A DNA stretch of 55,720 nt. Origin: Desulfovibrio piger. Its GTDB lineage: Bacteria; Desulfobacterota; Desulfovibrionia; Desulfovibrionales; Desulfovibrionaceae. How positions within the stretch are numbered: the first letter of the stretch is position 1; the number at the start of each line of letters is the position of its first letter. A program made the position numbers and the translations under genes. A model generated the notes under the pieces. That model was given only the letters and a program-made list of their open reading frames with translations, was not told the DNA's origin and searched no databases. Where the stretch lies: NCBI RefSeq assembly GCF_012843875.1, contig NZ_JABAFY010000015.1, positions 1 through 55,720 on the forward strand, written 5' to 3'. Positions 1 to 9,027 of this stretch are shown here, piece after piece.

Positions 1-76
<76 letters not shown>

Positions 77-159
77 ACCAGACCTGCCCCCACCTTCAGA
101 CAAGTACCGAGTCTCTTCTTCCCGCCATCCCTGCCCGGCGACCAGCCTGCGAAGAGACG

Positions 160-183
160 AAAAAAGGGTGGGATGTCCCGCCC
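160..183 (-). terminator. Probable intrinsic terminator of the DUF4139 gene
   Basis: Read on the minus strand, a G/C-rich hairpin (two GGG/CCC blocks with one mismatch and a 4-base loop) is followed by six T. It lies about 65 bases beyond the stop codon of the minus-strand gene that ends at 249. A second strong hairpin (about 199-229) lies between the two but has no T tract in the right place. Confidence 0.5.
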
Positions 184-248
184 TTGTCCGGCCTCCAGTC
201 CCTCCCGCCGTCAGGCGACGGAAGGGACCTCACAACAAAAAAAACGTT

Positions 249-1844
249 TTACGGCGCCACAGGGCTCAGGCCCAGCTCGGCCGGTGCGCTGACGTTCACG
301 CCGTGGCTGATGCTGCGGCTCTCGCCCGCGGGCACCTCCACCTTCCAGAACAGGCTGTGATCCTCGCCCTTCTGCGCCCGGGTGCCGTCCAGCGACACTT
401 CCACGGACTTGTTGACGGGCAGGGGCTCGGGCCGCTCCACACGCACCGTCACGGCCTGGGCACGCGCGTTGTGCACCGTGTAGGTCCAGTTCCAGCTCCA
501 GGTCTGGCGCTTGCCGATGATCCCGGTCTCTCCGCGACGTTTGTCGTCCGTGGTGGTGGTCACCGACACGCGGGGATCCACCCCGAAATAGAGGCGCACC
601 TTATTGCCTTCGGGCACGAAACGCCCCGATCCCACCGGCAGGCCGTCCACGGAGAACTCGGCCTGGGCCGAAGGCCAGGGAGTGCTGTCCAGCGCCCGTT
701 CCACCATCAGCCACACCGGGCTGCCCTGCTCGTCAGGACGGGCCACCCACTGCAAGGGGGCCTTCCATTCTTCCTGCCGCAGCACAAGGCGTTCCTGCCC
801 CTGCGGCAGGGTCACGCGGCCCAGATCCCAGCGGGCATAGGTGCCCTTGTCCAGCACCGGCACAGGAGCGGCGGGAGCGTTGGGCGCGCTGTCGGCCCGG
901 GCGGCCAGCACCACAGGGGCGGCCTTGAATTCCGCAGCGGCCCGGGCGTAAGGACGCGGCACCGGGCCCTCGTCCACCCGCCAGACAGGCAGGGCGGGCG
1001 CATCCAGCGGACGGGCGTCCTGCCAGACGATGGACAGGTCACACCCGCGCCAGTCCATGCCCGAGTTCTGGCGCAACCGGGCCGTCAGGAGCACGCGGAC
1101 AGTGCCTTCTTCCGGCCGGGCATCCAGATCATAGACGGGATCCCAGCCGCTGTTGTCCAGCGTGTAGGCGTAGCGTACGCAGACCTTCCCGGCCGGTGCG
1201 CCGTCCAGCAGCAGGATCACCAGCTGGCCGCTCTCCGTCACGCGCGGCAGGCTGGCCAGCACATTGCTGATGGTCTTCAGCTCGCGCTGCAGGGCGGCCT
1301 GACGCTCACGCAGACGGGGGATGACTTCGGCCATGCGGGCATCCAGCTTTTCCAGAGCTTCCAGGCTCCGTTCCCCGGCATGGGCCGTCCACAGGCCAAG
1401 ACGGGCCGAGACGGCTTCCAGCTCGCCTTCCACGGCACGCTTGCGGGCCAGCAGATCCTGGCGGCGGCGGGCGTCACCGTCGGCCACTGCGGCCGGGGCC
1501 ACCCGGCTGCGCCAGCTGGCAAGACGCACGTCCCCCAGGTCGAACTGCAGGTTGCGGGCGTTCTCGGGCACGAAAAGTTCCACACGCCCCACGCCGTCCC
1601 GCACACGGACCTCCAGCTCTTCCTCCCCCTGCACCAGCGCGTGGGTGGGGAAGAGGGAGACCTGCTTCGGGCGCAGGAAGGTATGCGGCGCTTCGTCCAC
1701 CAGGCCGAACGTGGCCGCGGTGGCGCCTTCGCGGGCCCAGACCGGCCCGGATACGGGGACAAGGCTCATGCCCGCCAGCAGGAGCGAGACTCCCAGCAGG
1801 CGGGAAGGGATACGACGGTGTCCAGTTGTCTTTTGTTTCATCAT
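249..1844 (-). CDS. DUF4139 / mucoidy-inhibitor-A family protein
   Basis: A 531-residue protein of the DUF4140/DUF4139 family, whose members are often annotated as mucoidy inhibitor MuiA. Its biochemical activity is not established. A basic N-terminus followed by a hydrophobic stretch (LLGVSLLLAGMSLVP) and an A-x-A site near residue 37 look like a signal peptide, so the protein is probably exported. A DUF4140-like beta segment (about 60-115) is followed by a charged coiled coil (about 120-195, rich in R, E, L and A) and then a beta-rich DUF4139 region to the end, with the family-typical WSWNWTYTVHNARAQ stretch near residue 450. Length is normal. The start was chosen because the signal peptide follows it directly. 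It stands alone, on the same strand as ettA but 293 bases from it. Confidence 0.8.
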   Translation of the reverse strand: MMKQKTTGHRRIPSRLLGVSLLLAGMSLVPVSGPVWAREGATAATFGLVDEAPHTFLRPKQVSLFPTHALVQGEEELEVRVRDGVGRVELFVPENARNLQFDLGDVRLASWRSRVAPAAVADGDARRRQDLLARKRAVEGELEAVSARLGLWTAHAGERSLEALEKLDARMAEVIPRLRERQAALQRELKTISNVLASLPRVTESGQLVILLLDGAPAGKVCVRYAYTLDNSGWDPVYDLDARPEEGTVRVLLTARLRQNSGMDWRGCDLSIVWQDARPLDAPALPVWRVDEGPVPRPYARAAAEFKAAPVVLAARADSAPNAPAAPVPVLDKGTYARWDLGRVTLPQGQERLVLRQEEWKAPLQWVARPDEQGSPVWLMVERALDSTPWPSAQAEFSVDGLPVGSGRFVPEGNKVRLYFGVDPRVSVTTTTDDKRRGETGIIGKRQTWSWNWTYTVHNARAQAVTVRVERPEPLPVNKSVEVSLDGTRAQKGEDHSLFWKVEVPAGESRSISHGVNVSAPAELGLSPVAP

Positions 1845-1931
1845 CCTGTTCCTGACTTTTCAGGTCAGTAATACCGCCCTGTCCGGAACCGGCAGGTGGC
1901 CTGTGCCCAGGCCGGGAAGAGGAAAAGGATC

Positions 1932-1949
1932 CCGGGGCGGGCGCCCCGG
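1932..1949 (-). terminator. Strong GC hairpin downstream of ettA, possible terminator
   Basis: A perfect 8-bp CCGGGGCG/CGCCCCGG stem lies in the 293-base gap between ettA and the DUF4139 gene. On the minus strand it is followed by a T-rich but broken tract (ATCCTTTTCC). It is about 190 bases past the ettA stop, so the assignment is tentative. I see no gene in this gap. Confidence 0.3.
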
Positions 1950-2137
1950 ACAGGAAGGCGAAGGGAAAAGCCGGGAAAGACGTCCCGGCCGGGACGGGGA
2001 CACGGCACCATGCCGTGCCTCCGGGAAAGCCCTGTCTGCCGGGTCGTCCCGGGGGCAGGCAGGAAAGGCGGGGCCGGGCCGCCCCGTCGCGCCCATGCCG
2101 GCAAGGGCACGGAGCGACGGGACAGCCGCGGCGAACA

Positions 2138-3820
2138 TCAGCGGGTCAGCTTGCGGAACTTGGGCCGGTGCGGGGTCTCCGCTTCCTTGCCCAGACGCTT
2201 CTTGCGGTCTTCCTCGTATTCGCTGAAGTTGCCCTCGAAGAAGATGACGCTGGAGTCGCCCTCGAAGGCCATGATGTGCGTGGCGATGCGGTCCAGGAAC
2301 CAGCGGTCGTGGCTCACCACCAGCACGCAGCCGGCGAAGTTGTCCAGGGCGTCTTCCAGGGCGCGCATGGTGTTGACGTCAATATCGTTGGTGGGTTCGT
2401 CGAGCAGCAGCACGTTGGCGCCGGATTTCAGCATCCGGGCCAGGTGCAGACGGTTGCGCTCGCCACCGGAAAGCACGTCCACCTTCTTCTGCTGGTCGGC
2501 ACCGTGGAAGTTGAAGCGCGTGCAGTAGGCACGGGCGTTGACTTCGCGGCTGCCCAGCTTGATGGTGTCGTGGCCTTCGCTGATGATGTCGTACACGCTC
2601 TTGCCCGGTTCCAGGGACTCGCGGCCCTGGTCCACATAGGCGAACTGCACGGTATCGCCCACCTTCACGGTGCCGGTATCGGGCTGTTCCTGCCCCACCA
2701 GCATCTTGAAGAGCGTGGTCTTGCCCGCGCCGTTGGGGCCGATGATGCCCACGATGGCACCGGCCGGGATGATGGCGTTGACATCTTCCATCAGCACACG
2801 GTCGCCCATGCTCTTGCTGACGCCGGTGAGCTCGATGACGCTCTTGCCCAGACGCGGTCCCGGCGGGATGTAGATCTCCAGATCCGGGGCGTGCTTCTCG
2901 CTCTCGTGGGAGAGCATGGCCTCGTAGGCGTTGATGCGGGCCTTGCCCTTGGCGTGGCGGCCCTTGGGCGACATGCGGATCCACTCCAGTTCGCGGGCCA
3001 GGGTCTTCTGGCGGTCGGCTTCGGCCTTTTCCTCATTGGCCAGGCGCTTCTGCTTCTGTTCCAGCCAGGAGGAGTAGTTGCCCTTCCACGGGATGCCCCG
3101 GCCGCGGTCCAGTTCCAGGATCCAGCCGGCCACGTTGTCCAGGAAGTAGCGGTCGTGGGTCACGGCGATGACCGTACCGGGGAAGGTGGAGAGGTAACGC
3201 TCCAGCCAGGCCACGGATTCGGCATCCAGATGGTTGGTGGGTTCGTCCAGCAGCAGGATGTCCGGGGCCTGCAGCAGCAGGCGGCACAGGGCCACGCGGC
3301 GGCGTTCGCCACCGGAGATCTTGTCCACGGTCATGTCGGCCGGCGGGCAGCGCAGGGCGTCCATGGCCATTTCCAGACGGGCGTCCAGATCCCACACGCC
3401 CTTGTGGTCCATCAGTTCCTGCACCTGGGCCTGACGCTCGATGAGGGCGTCCATCTCCTCAGGTTCCATGGGTTCGGCGAAACGGGCATTGATTTCCTCG
3501 AACTCCTTGGCGATGGCCATGAGTTCGCTCACACCCTCTTCCACCACCTCGCGCACGGTACGGGTCTCCCCGGCCAGGGGTTCCTGTTCCAGGTAGCCGA
3601 TGGTGTAGCCGGGAGCCAGCACGGTCTTGCCGTCAAAGGCTTCGTCCACACCGGCCAGGATCTTCAGCAGGCTGGACTTGCCCGCGCCGTTGAGGCCCAA
3701 AACGCCGATCTTGGCCCCGTAGAAGTACGAAAGGGAGATGTCCTTCAGCACTTCTTTCTGGCCGTGGCGCTTGGACACGTGGATCATGGAATAAATGATC
3801 TTGTCCGGTTCGTTGCTCAT
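2138..3820 (-). CDS. ettA: ABC-F translation factor EttA (energy-dependent translational throttle)
   Basis: A soluble ABC-F ATPase with two nucleotide-binding domains and no membrane segment. EttA binds the ribosomal E site and gates entry into elongation according to the ATP/ADP ratio. The first Walker A (GLNGAGKSS, residues 42-50) is followed by signature KISGGERRR and Walker [16 protein letters not shown]. After the inter-domain linker come a second Walker A (GPNGAGKTT), signature [10 protein letters not shown] and Walker [15 protein letters not shown]; this last form is characteristic of EttA over other ABC-F proteins. About 560 residues, the usual size. The longest frame starts upstream at 3895, but the ATG at 3818-3820 is preceded by GAGGAT at correct spacing and begins with the EttA-like [12 protein letters not shown]. 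Transcribed alone from its own promoter. Confidence 0.92.
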   Translation of the reverse strand: MSNEPDKIIYSMIHVSKRHGQKEVLKDISLSYFYGAKIGVLGLNGAGKSSLLKILAGVDEAFDGKTVLAPGYTIGYLEQEPLAGETRTVREVVEEGVSELMAIAKEFEEINARFAEPMEPEEMDALIERQAQVQELMDHKGVWDLDARLEMAMDALRCPPADMTVDKISGGERRRVALCRLLLQAPDILLLDEPTNHLDAESVAWLERYLSTFPGTVIAVTHDRYFLDNVAGWILELDRGRGIPWKGNYSSWLEQKQKRLANEEKAEADRQKTLARELEWIRMSPKGRHAKGKARINAYEAMLSHESEKHAPDLEIYIPPGPRLGKSVIELTGVSKSMGDRVLMEDVNAIIPAGAIVGIIGPNGAGKTTLFKMLVGQEQPDTGTVKVGDTVQFAYVDQGRESLEPGKSVYDIISEGHDTIKLGSREVNARAYCTRFNFHGADQQKKVDVLSGGERNRLHLARMLKSGANVLLLDEPTNDIDVNTMRALEDALDNFAGCVLVVSHDRWFLDRIATHIMAFEGDSSVIFFEGNFSEYEEDRKKRLGKEAETPHRPKFRKLTR

Positions 3821-3866
3821 AGTATCCTCAAAAGTGATGTGTGCCGGCCGGGCCGGCAGGGCGTAC

Positions 3867-3895
3867 AGTCTAGCCGGGCTTGCGCCACATTTCAA
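3867..3895 (-). promoter_or_regulatory. Sigma-70-type promoter of ettA
   Basis: On the minus strand TTGAAA is separated by 17 bases from TAGACT, placing the transcript start about 40 bases before the chosen ettA ATG. The 5' leader contains the inverted repeat GCCGGCC/GGCCGGC. Confidence 0.55.
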
Positions 3896-4007
3896 GCACG
3901 CGCCGCAGCCACGGGAACATGCCCGGCGTCAGGGATGCGTGAGCGACGCCCCTTTGCCCACGCCCCCGGCCGAGGATTTTGTCTGTTCCCGCGGCCGGAT
4001 GAACGGC

Positions 4008-4036
4008 TTGATTTGCCGCCCTGAGTCTGCCAAGAT
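4008..4036 (+). promoter_or_regulatory. Possible promoter of the BASS transporter operon
   Basis: TTGATT, 17 bases, then CAAGAT, ending about 35 bases before the transporter start codon. The -10 match is weak. Confidence 0.3.
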
Positions 4037-4071
4037 GCATGGTTCGTCATGTCCGCAAAGGAGGAGGCCGT

Positions 4072-5028
4072 ATGCTGTCGGTTCTGCGCAGGCTCAGTGT
4101 CGTTCTGACCCGCTTCATGGGTGTCATCATCATCGCCTTCTCGGCGCTGGCCCTGTGGCAACCCTGGATCTTTTCCTGGGTGGCGCCGCATATTTCCGCC
4201 ATGCTGGGCATCATCATGCTGGGCATGGGCATGACCCTGCACTGGCAGGACTTCAGCCATGTGCTGCGGCATCCCCGCGATCTGGGGCTGGGACTGGTGG
4301 TGCAGTTCGGCTGCATGCCGCTGCTGGCCTTTGCCCTGTGCCATGTGTTCGCCCTGCCGCCGGAACTGGCCATGGGCATGATCCTGGTGGGCACGGCCCC
4401 GGGCGGGACTGCCTCCAACGTGCTGACCTTCATCGCCCGCGGCGACGTGGCTTTTTCCGTAGCCATGACGGCAGCGGCCACCCTGGTCTCGCTGCTGCTG
4501 ACCCCGCCGCTGACCTGGCTGCTGGGCGGTGTGTGGGTGCCGGTGGACATGGGCGGCCTTTTCTGGTCCATCGTCAAGATCGTGCTGGTGCCCGTGCTGC
4601 TGGGTCTGCTGCTGCACCATTTCCAGCGCGGCCTGGTGGACAGGCTCATGCCCTTCCTGCCGCTGGCCTCGGCCCTGGTCATCACCCTGGTCATCGCCGG
4701 CATCATCGCCGTCAATGCGCAGAACATCCTTTCGGCCGGGCCCGCCATCTTCGCGGCGGTCATCGCCCACAACCTCCTTGGCCTGGCCGTGGGCTGGTTC
4801 GCCGCCTGCCGGCTGCGCTTTGCGCCGTCGCGCCGCCGCGCCCTGGCCATAGAGATAGGCACACAGAATTCCGGGCTGGCCACAGCCCTGGCGCTGGCGC
4901 ACTTTACGCCTGCCGCCGCCATTGCCGGCGCCCTGTTCAGCGTCTGGCAGAACATTTCCGGCGCGCTGCTCTCCAACTTCTGGGCAACGCGTCCCGTAAC
5001 GTCTGATTCCGGGGAGAAGGATTCATGA
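4072..5028 (+). CDS. Bile acid:sodium symporter (BASS) family transporter
   Basis: A 318-residue integral membrane protein of the BASS/SBF family, which couples uptake of organic anions (bile acids, pantoate, pyruvate and others in different members) to sodium. About nine to ten hydrophobic segments cover almost the whole length. Family hallmarks visible are GMGMTLHWQDF near residue 50, the GTAPGGTASNVLTFIARGD motif near 115 and EIGTQNSGLATALA near 265, which hold the sodium sites. The ATG at 4072 was preferred to one at 4039 because AAAGGAGGAGG sits 5 bases upstream. The stop overlaps the next start as ATGA (5025-5028), so it is translationally coupled to the aromatic amino acid permease. 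The substrate cannot be read from sequence; the neighbours suggest an organic acid linked to amino acid metabolism. Confidence 0.85.
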   Translation: MLSVLRRLSVVLTRFMGVIIIAFSALALWQPWIFSWVAPHISAMLGIIMLGMGMTLHWQDFSHVLRHPRDLGLGLVVQFGCMPLLAFALCHVFALPPELAMGMILVGTAPGGTASNVLTFIARGDVAFSVAMTAAATLVSLLLTPPLTWLLGGVWVPVDMGGLFWSIVKIVLVPVLLGLLLHHFQRGLVDRLMPFLPLASALVITLVIAGIIAVNAQNILSAGPAIFAAVIAHNLLGLAVGWFAACRLRFAPSRRRALAIEIGTQNSGLATALALAHFTPAAAIAGALFSVWQNISGALLSNFWATRPVTSDSGEKDS

Positions 5029-6251
5029 AGTTCATTTTCGGTGAGGGTTTCCAACGCACTCTGGGCGGTTCCATGATGGTGGCCGGTACGGCCATCGGCG
5101 CGGGCATGCTGGCCCTGCCCATGACCTCGGCCGGCATGTGGTTCAACTGGTCCATGGTGCTCATGCTGCTTTCCTGGTTCTGCATGCTGCGCGCCAGCCA
5201 GGCCATCCTTGAAGTCAACCTGCTGTTCGAGCCCGGCGACAGCCTGCACACCCTGGTGCAGAACACGCTGGGTTCCTTCTGGAGCGTGCTCAACGGCTTT
5301 TCCGTGGCCTTCGTGCTCTACACGCTGGTCTATGCCTACGTCAGCAGCGGCGGCTCCGTGGTCCAGCATGCCCTGCAGTCCAGCTGGGGCATCACGCCGC
5401 CCCGTGTCCTCACCAGCCTGATCTTCACCATCCTGCTCACGGCCTGTGTCTGGTGGAGCTCCAAGGCTGTGGACCGTCTGTCCGCCATCCTCATGGGCGG
5501 CATGGTCATCACCTTCCTGCTGTCCATCGGCGGCATGATCGGTCAGGCCCGCCTGGATTCCATGCTGGGCCTGGACGGCCAGAGCGGCGAATTCATCTTC
5601 ATCTTCGGCGCGGCCTCCACCTACCTGACCTCCTTCTGCTTCCACGCCTCGGTGCCCAGCCTCATCAAATATCTGGGCAAGGACGCCCGCACCATCAACA
5701 GCTGCCTGCGCATCGGTACGGTCATCGCCCTGCTCTGCTACGTGGTCTGGATCGCCGCCGCCGACGGCATCATCCCGCGTGACGACTTCAAGCACATCAC
5801 CAACGTGGGCGATCTGGTGGCCGCTTCCGGCACCAGCCTGGGCGGCATCATCCTCAAGATGCTGGAGGCCTTTGCCCTGTTCGCCATCGCCACGTCCTTC
5901 CTGGGCGCGGGCCTTGGCCTGTTCGACTACATGGCCGACCTGTGCGGCTTCGACAACAGCCGCCTGGGCCGCACCAAGACCATGCTCATCACCTTCGTGC
6001 CGCCCATGATCGGCGGCATCATCTGGCCCGACGGCTTCCTGCCCGCCATCGGCTGGGCCGGTCTGGCGGCCTCCATCTGGTCGGTCATCGTGCCCGCCCT
6101 GCTGCTGCGCGCCAGCCGCCGCAAGTTCCAGGCCAGCCTGTACCGCGTGCCCGGCGGTTCCACCACCGTGCCCCTGCTGCTGGTCTACGGCATCATCGTG
6201 GCCGTCTGCCATACCCTGTATGTCTTCAACCTGCTGCCTGTCTTCAAGTAG
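5025..6251 (+). CDS. Aromatic amino acid permease (HAAAP family, TyrP/Mtr-like)
   Basis: A 408-residue inner-membrane transporter with about eleven predicted membrane helices. The N-terminal GGSMMVAGTAIGAGMLALP is the characteristic first helix of the tryptophan/tyrosine permease family, which imports aromatic amino acids with protons. Length matches TyrP and Mtr (about 400-415). GGAGAAGG precedes the start, and the ATG overlaps the TGA of the transporter before it. RidA follows after 24 bases, so the three genes form one operon. The exact substrate (Tyr, Trp or both) is not decided by sequence. Confidence 0.87.
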   Translation: MKFIFGEGFQRTLGGSMMVAGTAIGAGMLALPMTSAGMWFNWSMVLMLLSWFCMLRASQAILEVNLLFEPGDSLHTLVQNTLGSFWSVLNGFSVAFVLYTLVYAYVSSGGSVVQHALQSSWGITPPRVLTSLIFTILLTACVWWSSKAVDRLSAILMGGMVITFLLSIGGMIGQARLDSMLGLDGQSGEFIFIFGAASTYLTSFCFHASVPSLIKYLGKDARTINSCLRIGTVIALLCYVVWIAAADGIIPRDDFKHITNVGDLVAASGTSLGGIILKMLEAFALFAIATSFLGAGLGLFDYMADLCGFDNSRLGRTKTMLITFVPPMIGGIIWPDGFLPAIGWAGLAASIWSVIVPALLLRASRRKFQASLYRVPGGSTTVPLLLVYGIIVAVCHTLYVFNLLPVFK

Positions 6252-6275
6252 CAGCCAATACGCAAGGAGTTCCTC

Positions 6276-6656
6276 ATGAACAAGGACGTCATCAGCACCC
6301 CCAACGCTCCTGCCGCCGTGGGCCCCTACAGCCAGGGCATCCGCGTGGGCGACATTTTCTTCCTCTCCGGCCAGATCCCGCTGGATCCCGCCACCGGCAA
6401 GCTGGTGGAAGGCGACATCTGCGCCCAGGCCGAGCAGTGCTGCAAGAACGTGGTGGCCCTGCTGGAATCCCAGGGCCTGACCACCGCCAACGTGGTCAAG
6501 ACCACCGTGTTCATCGCCGACATGAACGACTTCCCCAAGGTCAACGAAGTCTACAAGAAATACTTCTGCGAACCCTTCCCCGCCCGTTCCTGCGTGGCCA
6601 TCAAGAGCCTGCCTCTGGGCGCCCAGGTGGAAGTGGAAGCCATCGCCGCCCTCTAA
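6276..6656 (+). CDS. ridA: RidA family reactive enamine/imine deaminase
   Basis: A 126-residue protein of the YjgF/YER057c/UK114 family, normally a cytosolic trimer. RidA hydrolyses reactive 2-aminoacrylate and related imines formed by PLP enzymes to the 2-oxo acid and ammonia. N-terminal VISTPNAPAAVGPYSQGI and C-terminal CVAIKSLPLGAQVEVEAIA are family signatures; the Arg before SCVAIK (in the PARSCVAIK segment) is the catalytic carboxylate-binding residue in active RidA. AAGGAG is placed before the start. It is the last gene of the transporter operon, ending in a terminator 10 bases on. Its position fits detoxification of imines from the amino acids the permease imports (inference). Confidence 0.9.
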   Translation: MNKDVISTPNAPAAVGPYSQGIRVGDIFFLSGQIPLDPATGKLVEGDICAQAEQCCKNVVALLESQGLTTANVVKTTVFIADMNDFPKVNEVYKKYFCEPFPARSCVAIKSLPLGAQVEVEAIAAL

Positions 6657-6665
6657 GCCTGTCCG

Positions 6666-6701
6666 GGAGGGGCGTCCTGCAAAGGGATGCCCCTCCTTTT
6701 T
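6666..6701 (+). terminator. Intrinsic terminator after ridA
   Basis: Stem GGAGGGGC/GCCCCTCC extended by G-T and TCC/GGA pairs, loop TGCAAA, followed by five T. Confidence 0.9.
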
Positions 6702-6778
6702 CCATCCGGCTCCCTGCGTTCCCCCGGCCGGCTTCCTGCCGCCTGTCCCGGAGCCGCGCCTTCCTCCGCTCCCTGCCT

Positions 6779-7900
6779 ATGCTCAAGATCGTCACGACCA
6801 TCCTTTGCGTCTACATGCTGGTCCGCTGCGTGCTGCCCCTGCGCTGCAAGCGGCCGCTCAAGATGCTGCTGGCCCTGCTGGTGCTGCTGGTGGGCTTCCG
6901 CCTGCACATTTTTTCCCTGCTCTACGCCACCTTCAATCCCGAGCTGCCGCGCTGGGTGCTGGTCAGCACGGGCGTGCCGCATGTGCTTTTCTTCCTGCTG
7001 GCCCTGCTCTCGCTGCTTCGGGACGGCGTCTGCCTCATCTGGTGGCTGGCGCGCCGCCTGCGTCCGGGCCTTCCGGCCCTGCCCGGCAGCAACCGGCAGA
7101 TGGCCGCCCTGCTGCTGGTGGCCCTGGTGATGACCGTCATGGCCGTGCCCGCGGCACTGCGTGTCCCCGATGTCCGCACGCAGGAGATCGTCCTGCCCGG
7201 CCTGCCTCCCGCCCTGGACGGCCTGCGCGTGGCCCAGCTCACGGACCTGCACATCAGCCGCAACTTCCCCGCCGAGTGGACCCGGGCCGTGGTGGACAGG
7301 ACCAATGCCCTCAGGCCGGACATCATCCTGCTCACGGGAGACCTTATGGACGGCAGCCCCGCCCTGCGGCGCGAGGACTTCGCGCCCATGGCCGACCTGC
7401 GGGCGCCGCTGGGCGTCTTCGCCTGCCCGGGCAACCATGAATATTACTCCGACCTGCCTGCCTGGCGGCCCGTCCTGCGCGCTCACGGCATCACCCTGCT
7501 GGAGAACGAGGCCGTGGTGCTGCCGGTGCGGGACAGCCACCTGACCGTGGCCGGTGTCACCGACAATGTGGCCGGTCGCTTCGGCCTGCCCGGTCCCGAT
7601 CCGCACAGGGCCCTGGAGGGGACGCCGCGACCGCGCATCCTCATGGCCCACAAGCCGGAGCTCTTCCATGAGACGGCCCCGGAAATCGACCTGCAGCTTT
7701 CCGGCCATACCCACGGCGGGCTGGCCCTGCTGCTGGATCAGGGCGTGGCCCTGTTCAACGGCGGTTTCGTGCGCGGCTGGTATGCCCGGGACGACGCCCG
7801 CCTGTATGTGGGCCCCGGCAGCGGCCTGTGGGGCGGTTTTCCCCTGCGCCTGGGCGTGCCTTCCGAGATCCTGCTGCTGGTCCTGCGCGCGCCGCGGTGA
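6779..7900 (+). CDS. Membrane-anchored metallophosphoesterase (YaeI/YkuE type)
   Basis: A 373-residue protein with about three to four N-terminal hydrophobic segments (within residues 1-130) followed by a calcineurin-like phosphoesterase domain. The metal-binding signature is complete: DLHIS, GDLMDG, GNHEYY and SGHTHGG, in order. Relatives include YkuE and YaeI, phosphodiesterases thought to act on lipid-like substrates at the membrane; the substrate here is unknown. The ATG at 6779 follows directly on the upstream terminator region and is the first that keeps the whole first membrane helix, but no clear Shine-Dalgarno site is seen, so the start is less certain. A single gene between ridA and the methyltransferase. 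Confidence 0.85.
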   Translation: MLKIVTTILCVYMLVRCVLPLRCKRPLKMLLALLVLLVGFRLHIFSLLYATFNPELPRWVLVSTGVPHVLFFLLALLSLLRDGVCLIWWLARRLRPGLPALPGSNRQMAALLLVALVMTVMAVPAALRVPDVRTQEIVLPGLPPALDGLRVAQLTDLHISRNFPAEWTRAVVDRTNALRPDIILLTGDLMDGSPALRREDFAPMADLRAPLGVFACPGNHEYYSDLPAWRPVLRAHGITLLENEAVVLPVRDSHLTVAGVTDNVAGRFGLPGPDPHRALEGTPRPRILMAHKPELFHETAPEIDLQLSGHTHGGLALLLDQGVALFNGGFVRGWYARDDARLYVGPGSGLWGGFPLRLGVPSEILLLVLRAPR

Positions 7901-7994
7901 CGCATAGCCCTCCCGGAGCCCGTCTGCCCGCCTTTTTTCCGCTCCCGCAGGCCGGACATCCCCTGGAGCATCGGGACTTCATCCCGCATCCCTC

Positions 7995-8023
7995 TTGCCT
8001 GCCGCTCCGGCAGGCCCTACATT
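7995..8023 (+). promoter_or_regulatory. Promoter with an inverted repeat between the -35 and -10
   Basis: TTGCCT, 17 bases, TACATT, about 36 bases before the methyltransferase start. The spacer holds a perfect 8-bp inverted repeat GCCTGCCG-CTC-CGGCAGGC (7997-8015), which overlaps the -35. That is where a repressor or a MerR-type activator would bind (inference). Confidence 0.5.
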
Positions 8024-8059
8024 AGCAGGATAGAGAACCCTCACCTTCAAGGAGCCTGC

Positions 8060-8815
8060 ATGCCCCTCCAGCCCCCCAGCCCGTTCCATCAGCACATCGC
8101 CCTGCCGGAAAGGACAGCCCTGCTGCTCTCCATGCTGGCCCCCTGGCCGCGCCGGGGCAGAGAATTGCTGGTCATCGGCTGCGGGGCGGGGCATGTCCTG
8201 CCTCCGCTCTGGCAGAGCGGCTTTGACCTGAGCGCCTGCGAGACCTCTCCGGCCCTGCGGGAACAGGCCCGGCGCAGGGCCCCGCAAGGCGTGGAGATAG
8301 AAGCCGCGTCCCCGGACTGGCTGCCCTTTGCCGACAACAGTTTCGACTGGGTACTGCTGCGGGCCGACGAACTGCCGCCCGCCGCCCTGCCTGCGACCTT
8401 GGGCGAGGCCTGCCGCGTGGCGGCCTGCGGTCTGGCCCTCACCTTCTGGAACAGCGCCTCCCTGCCCTGGCTGACCTGGCGGCTGCACGGACGTCGCCAT
8501 GCCTGGCCCGGGCACTGCCTGCCCTTCTGGACCGCCTGGCGACTGCTGGCCGCCCGCCCGGGACGACTGCACGCGGCAAGCTGCCTCTGGCGGCCCGCCT
8601 GCCGCTGGCATCACGGGACGCACGTCCATGCCGCGGCCCTTTCCCGCCTGCCCTTCGGGGCCTGGTGCGTCCTGCGTCTGGACATGTCGCCCCGCCGTAC
8701 GGGCACGCCCCTGCCCCTGCGTCTGCGCCCCCGTCTGGATACCGCCCGCCCCGTCATGGAGTACGACTCCCTGCGCACCACCGGCCAGCCCCCGGCACAA
8801 AAACAGCATCCCTGA
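8060..8815 (+). CDS. Class I SAM-dependent methyltransferase
   Basis: A 251-residue protein with a Rossmann methyltransferase fold. Motif I ELLVIGCGAGHVLPPL (about residues 36-51) binds S-adenosylmethionine; SACETSP (about 57-63) holds the acidic post-I residue, and PFADNSFDWVLLR (about 90-102) is the usual motif II/III region of the methyltransferase_11 group. The C-terminal third is Arg- and Trp-rich and not diagnostic. The substrate is unknown. AAGGAG lies upstream at good spacing. It is a single gene with its own promoter. Confidence 0.8.
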   Translation: MPLQPPSPFHQHIALPERTALLLSMLAPWPRRGRELLVIGCGAGHVLPPLWQSGFDLSACETSPALREQARRRAPQGVEIEAASPDWLPFADNSFDWVLLRADELPPAALPATLGEACRVAACGLALTFWNSASLPWLTWRLHGRRHAWPGHCLPFWTAWRLLAARPGRLHAASCLWRPACRWHHGTHVHAAALSRLPFGAWCVLRLDMSPRRTGTPLPLRLRPRLDTARPVMEYDSLRTTGQPPAQKQHP

Positions 8816-8911
8816 ATCACAGGAAAAATTTTTTCTGTTCCCGGAGACCACAGCGCAGGGGATTTTCGGCATTCCTCTCCCGCCCGCAGCGGCAGACAAG
8901 CCTCAGGGGGC

Positions 8912-8940
8912 TTGCCGCCGGCACCGGCCTGCATTATGGT
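8912..8940 (+). promoter_or_regulatory. Probable promoter of pgl
   Basis: TTGCCG, 17 bases, TATGGT, about 87 bases before the pgl start codon. Confidence 0.45.
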
Positions 8941-9027
8941 GGTACGTCCTGAAGGAAATGACAGCAACACGGGCGGTATCCTGTGCCGCGCCGTTTTTAT
9001 TGCGCAGTCCACAATAAGGAGATCATC

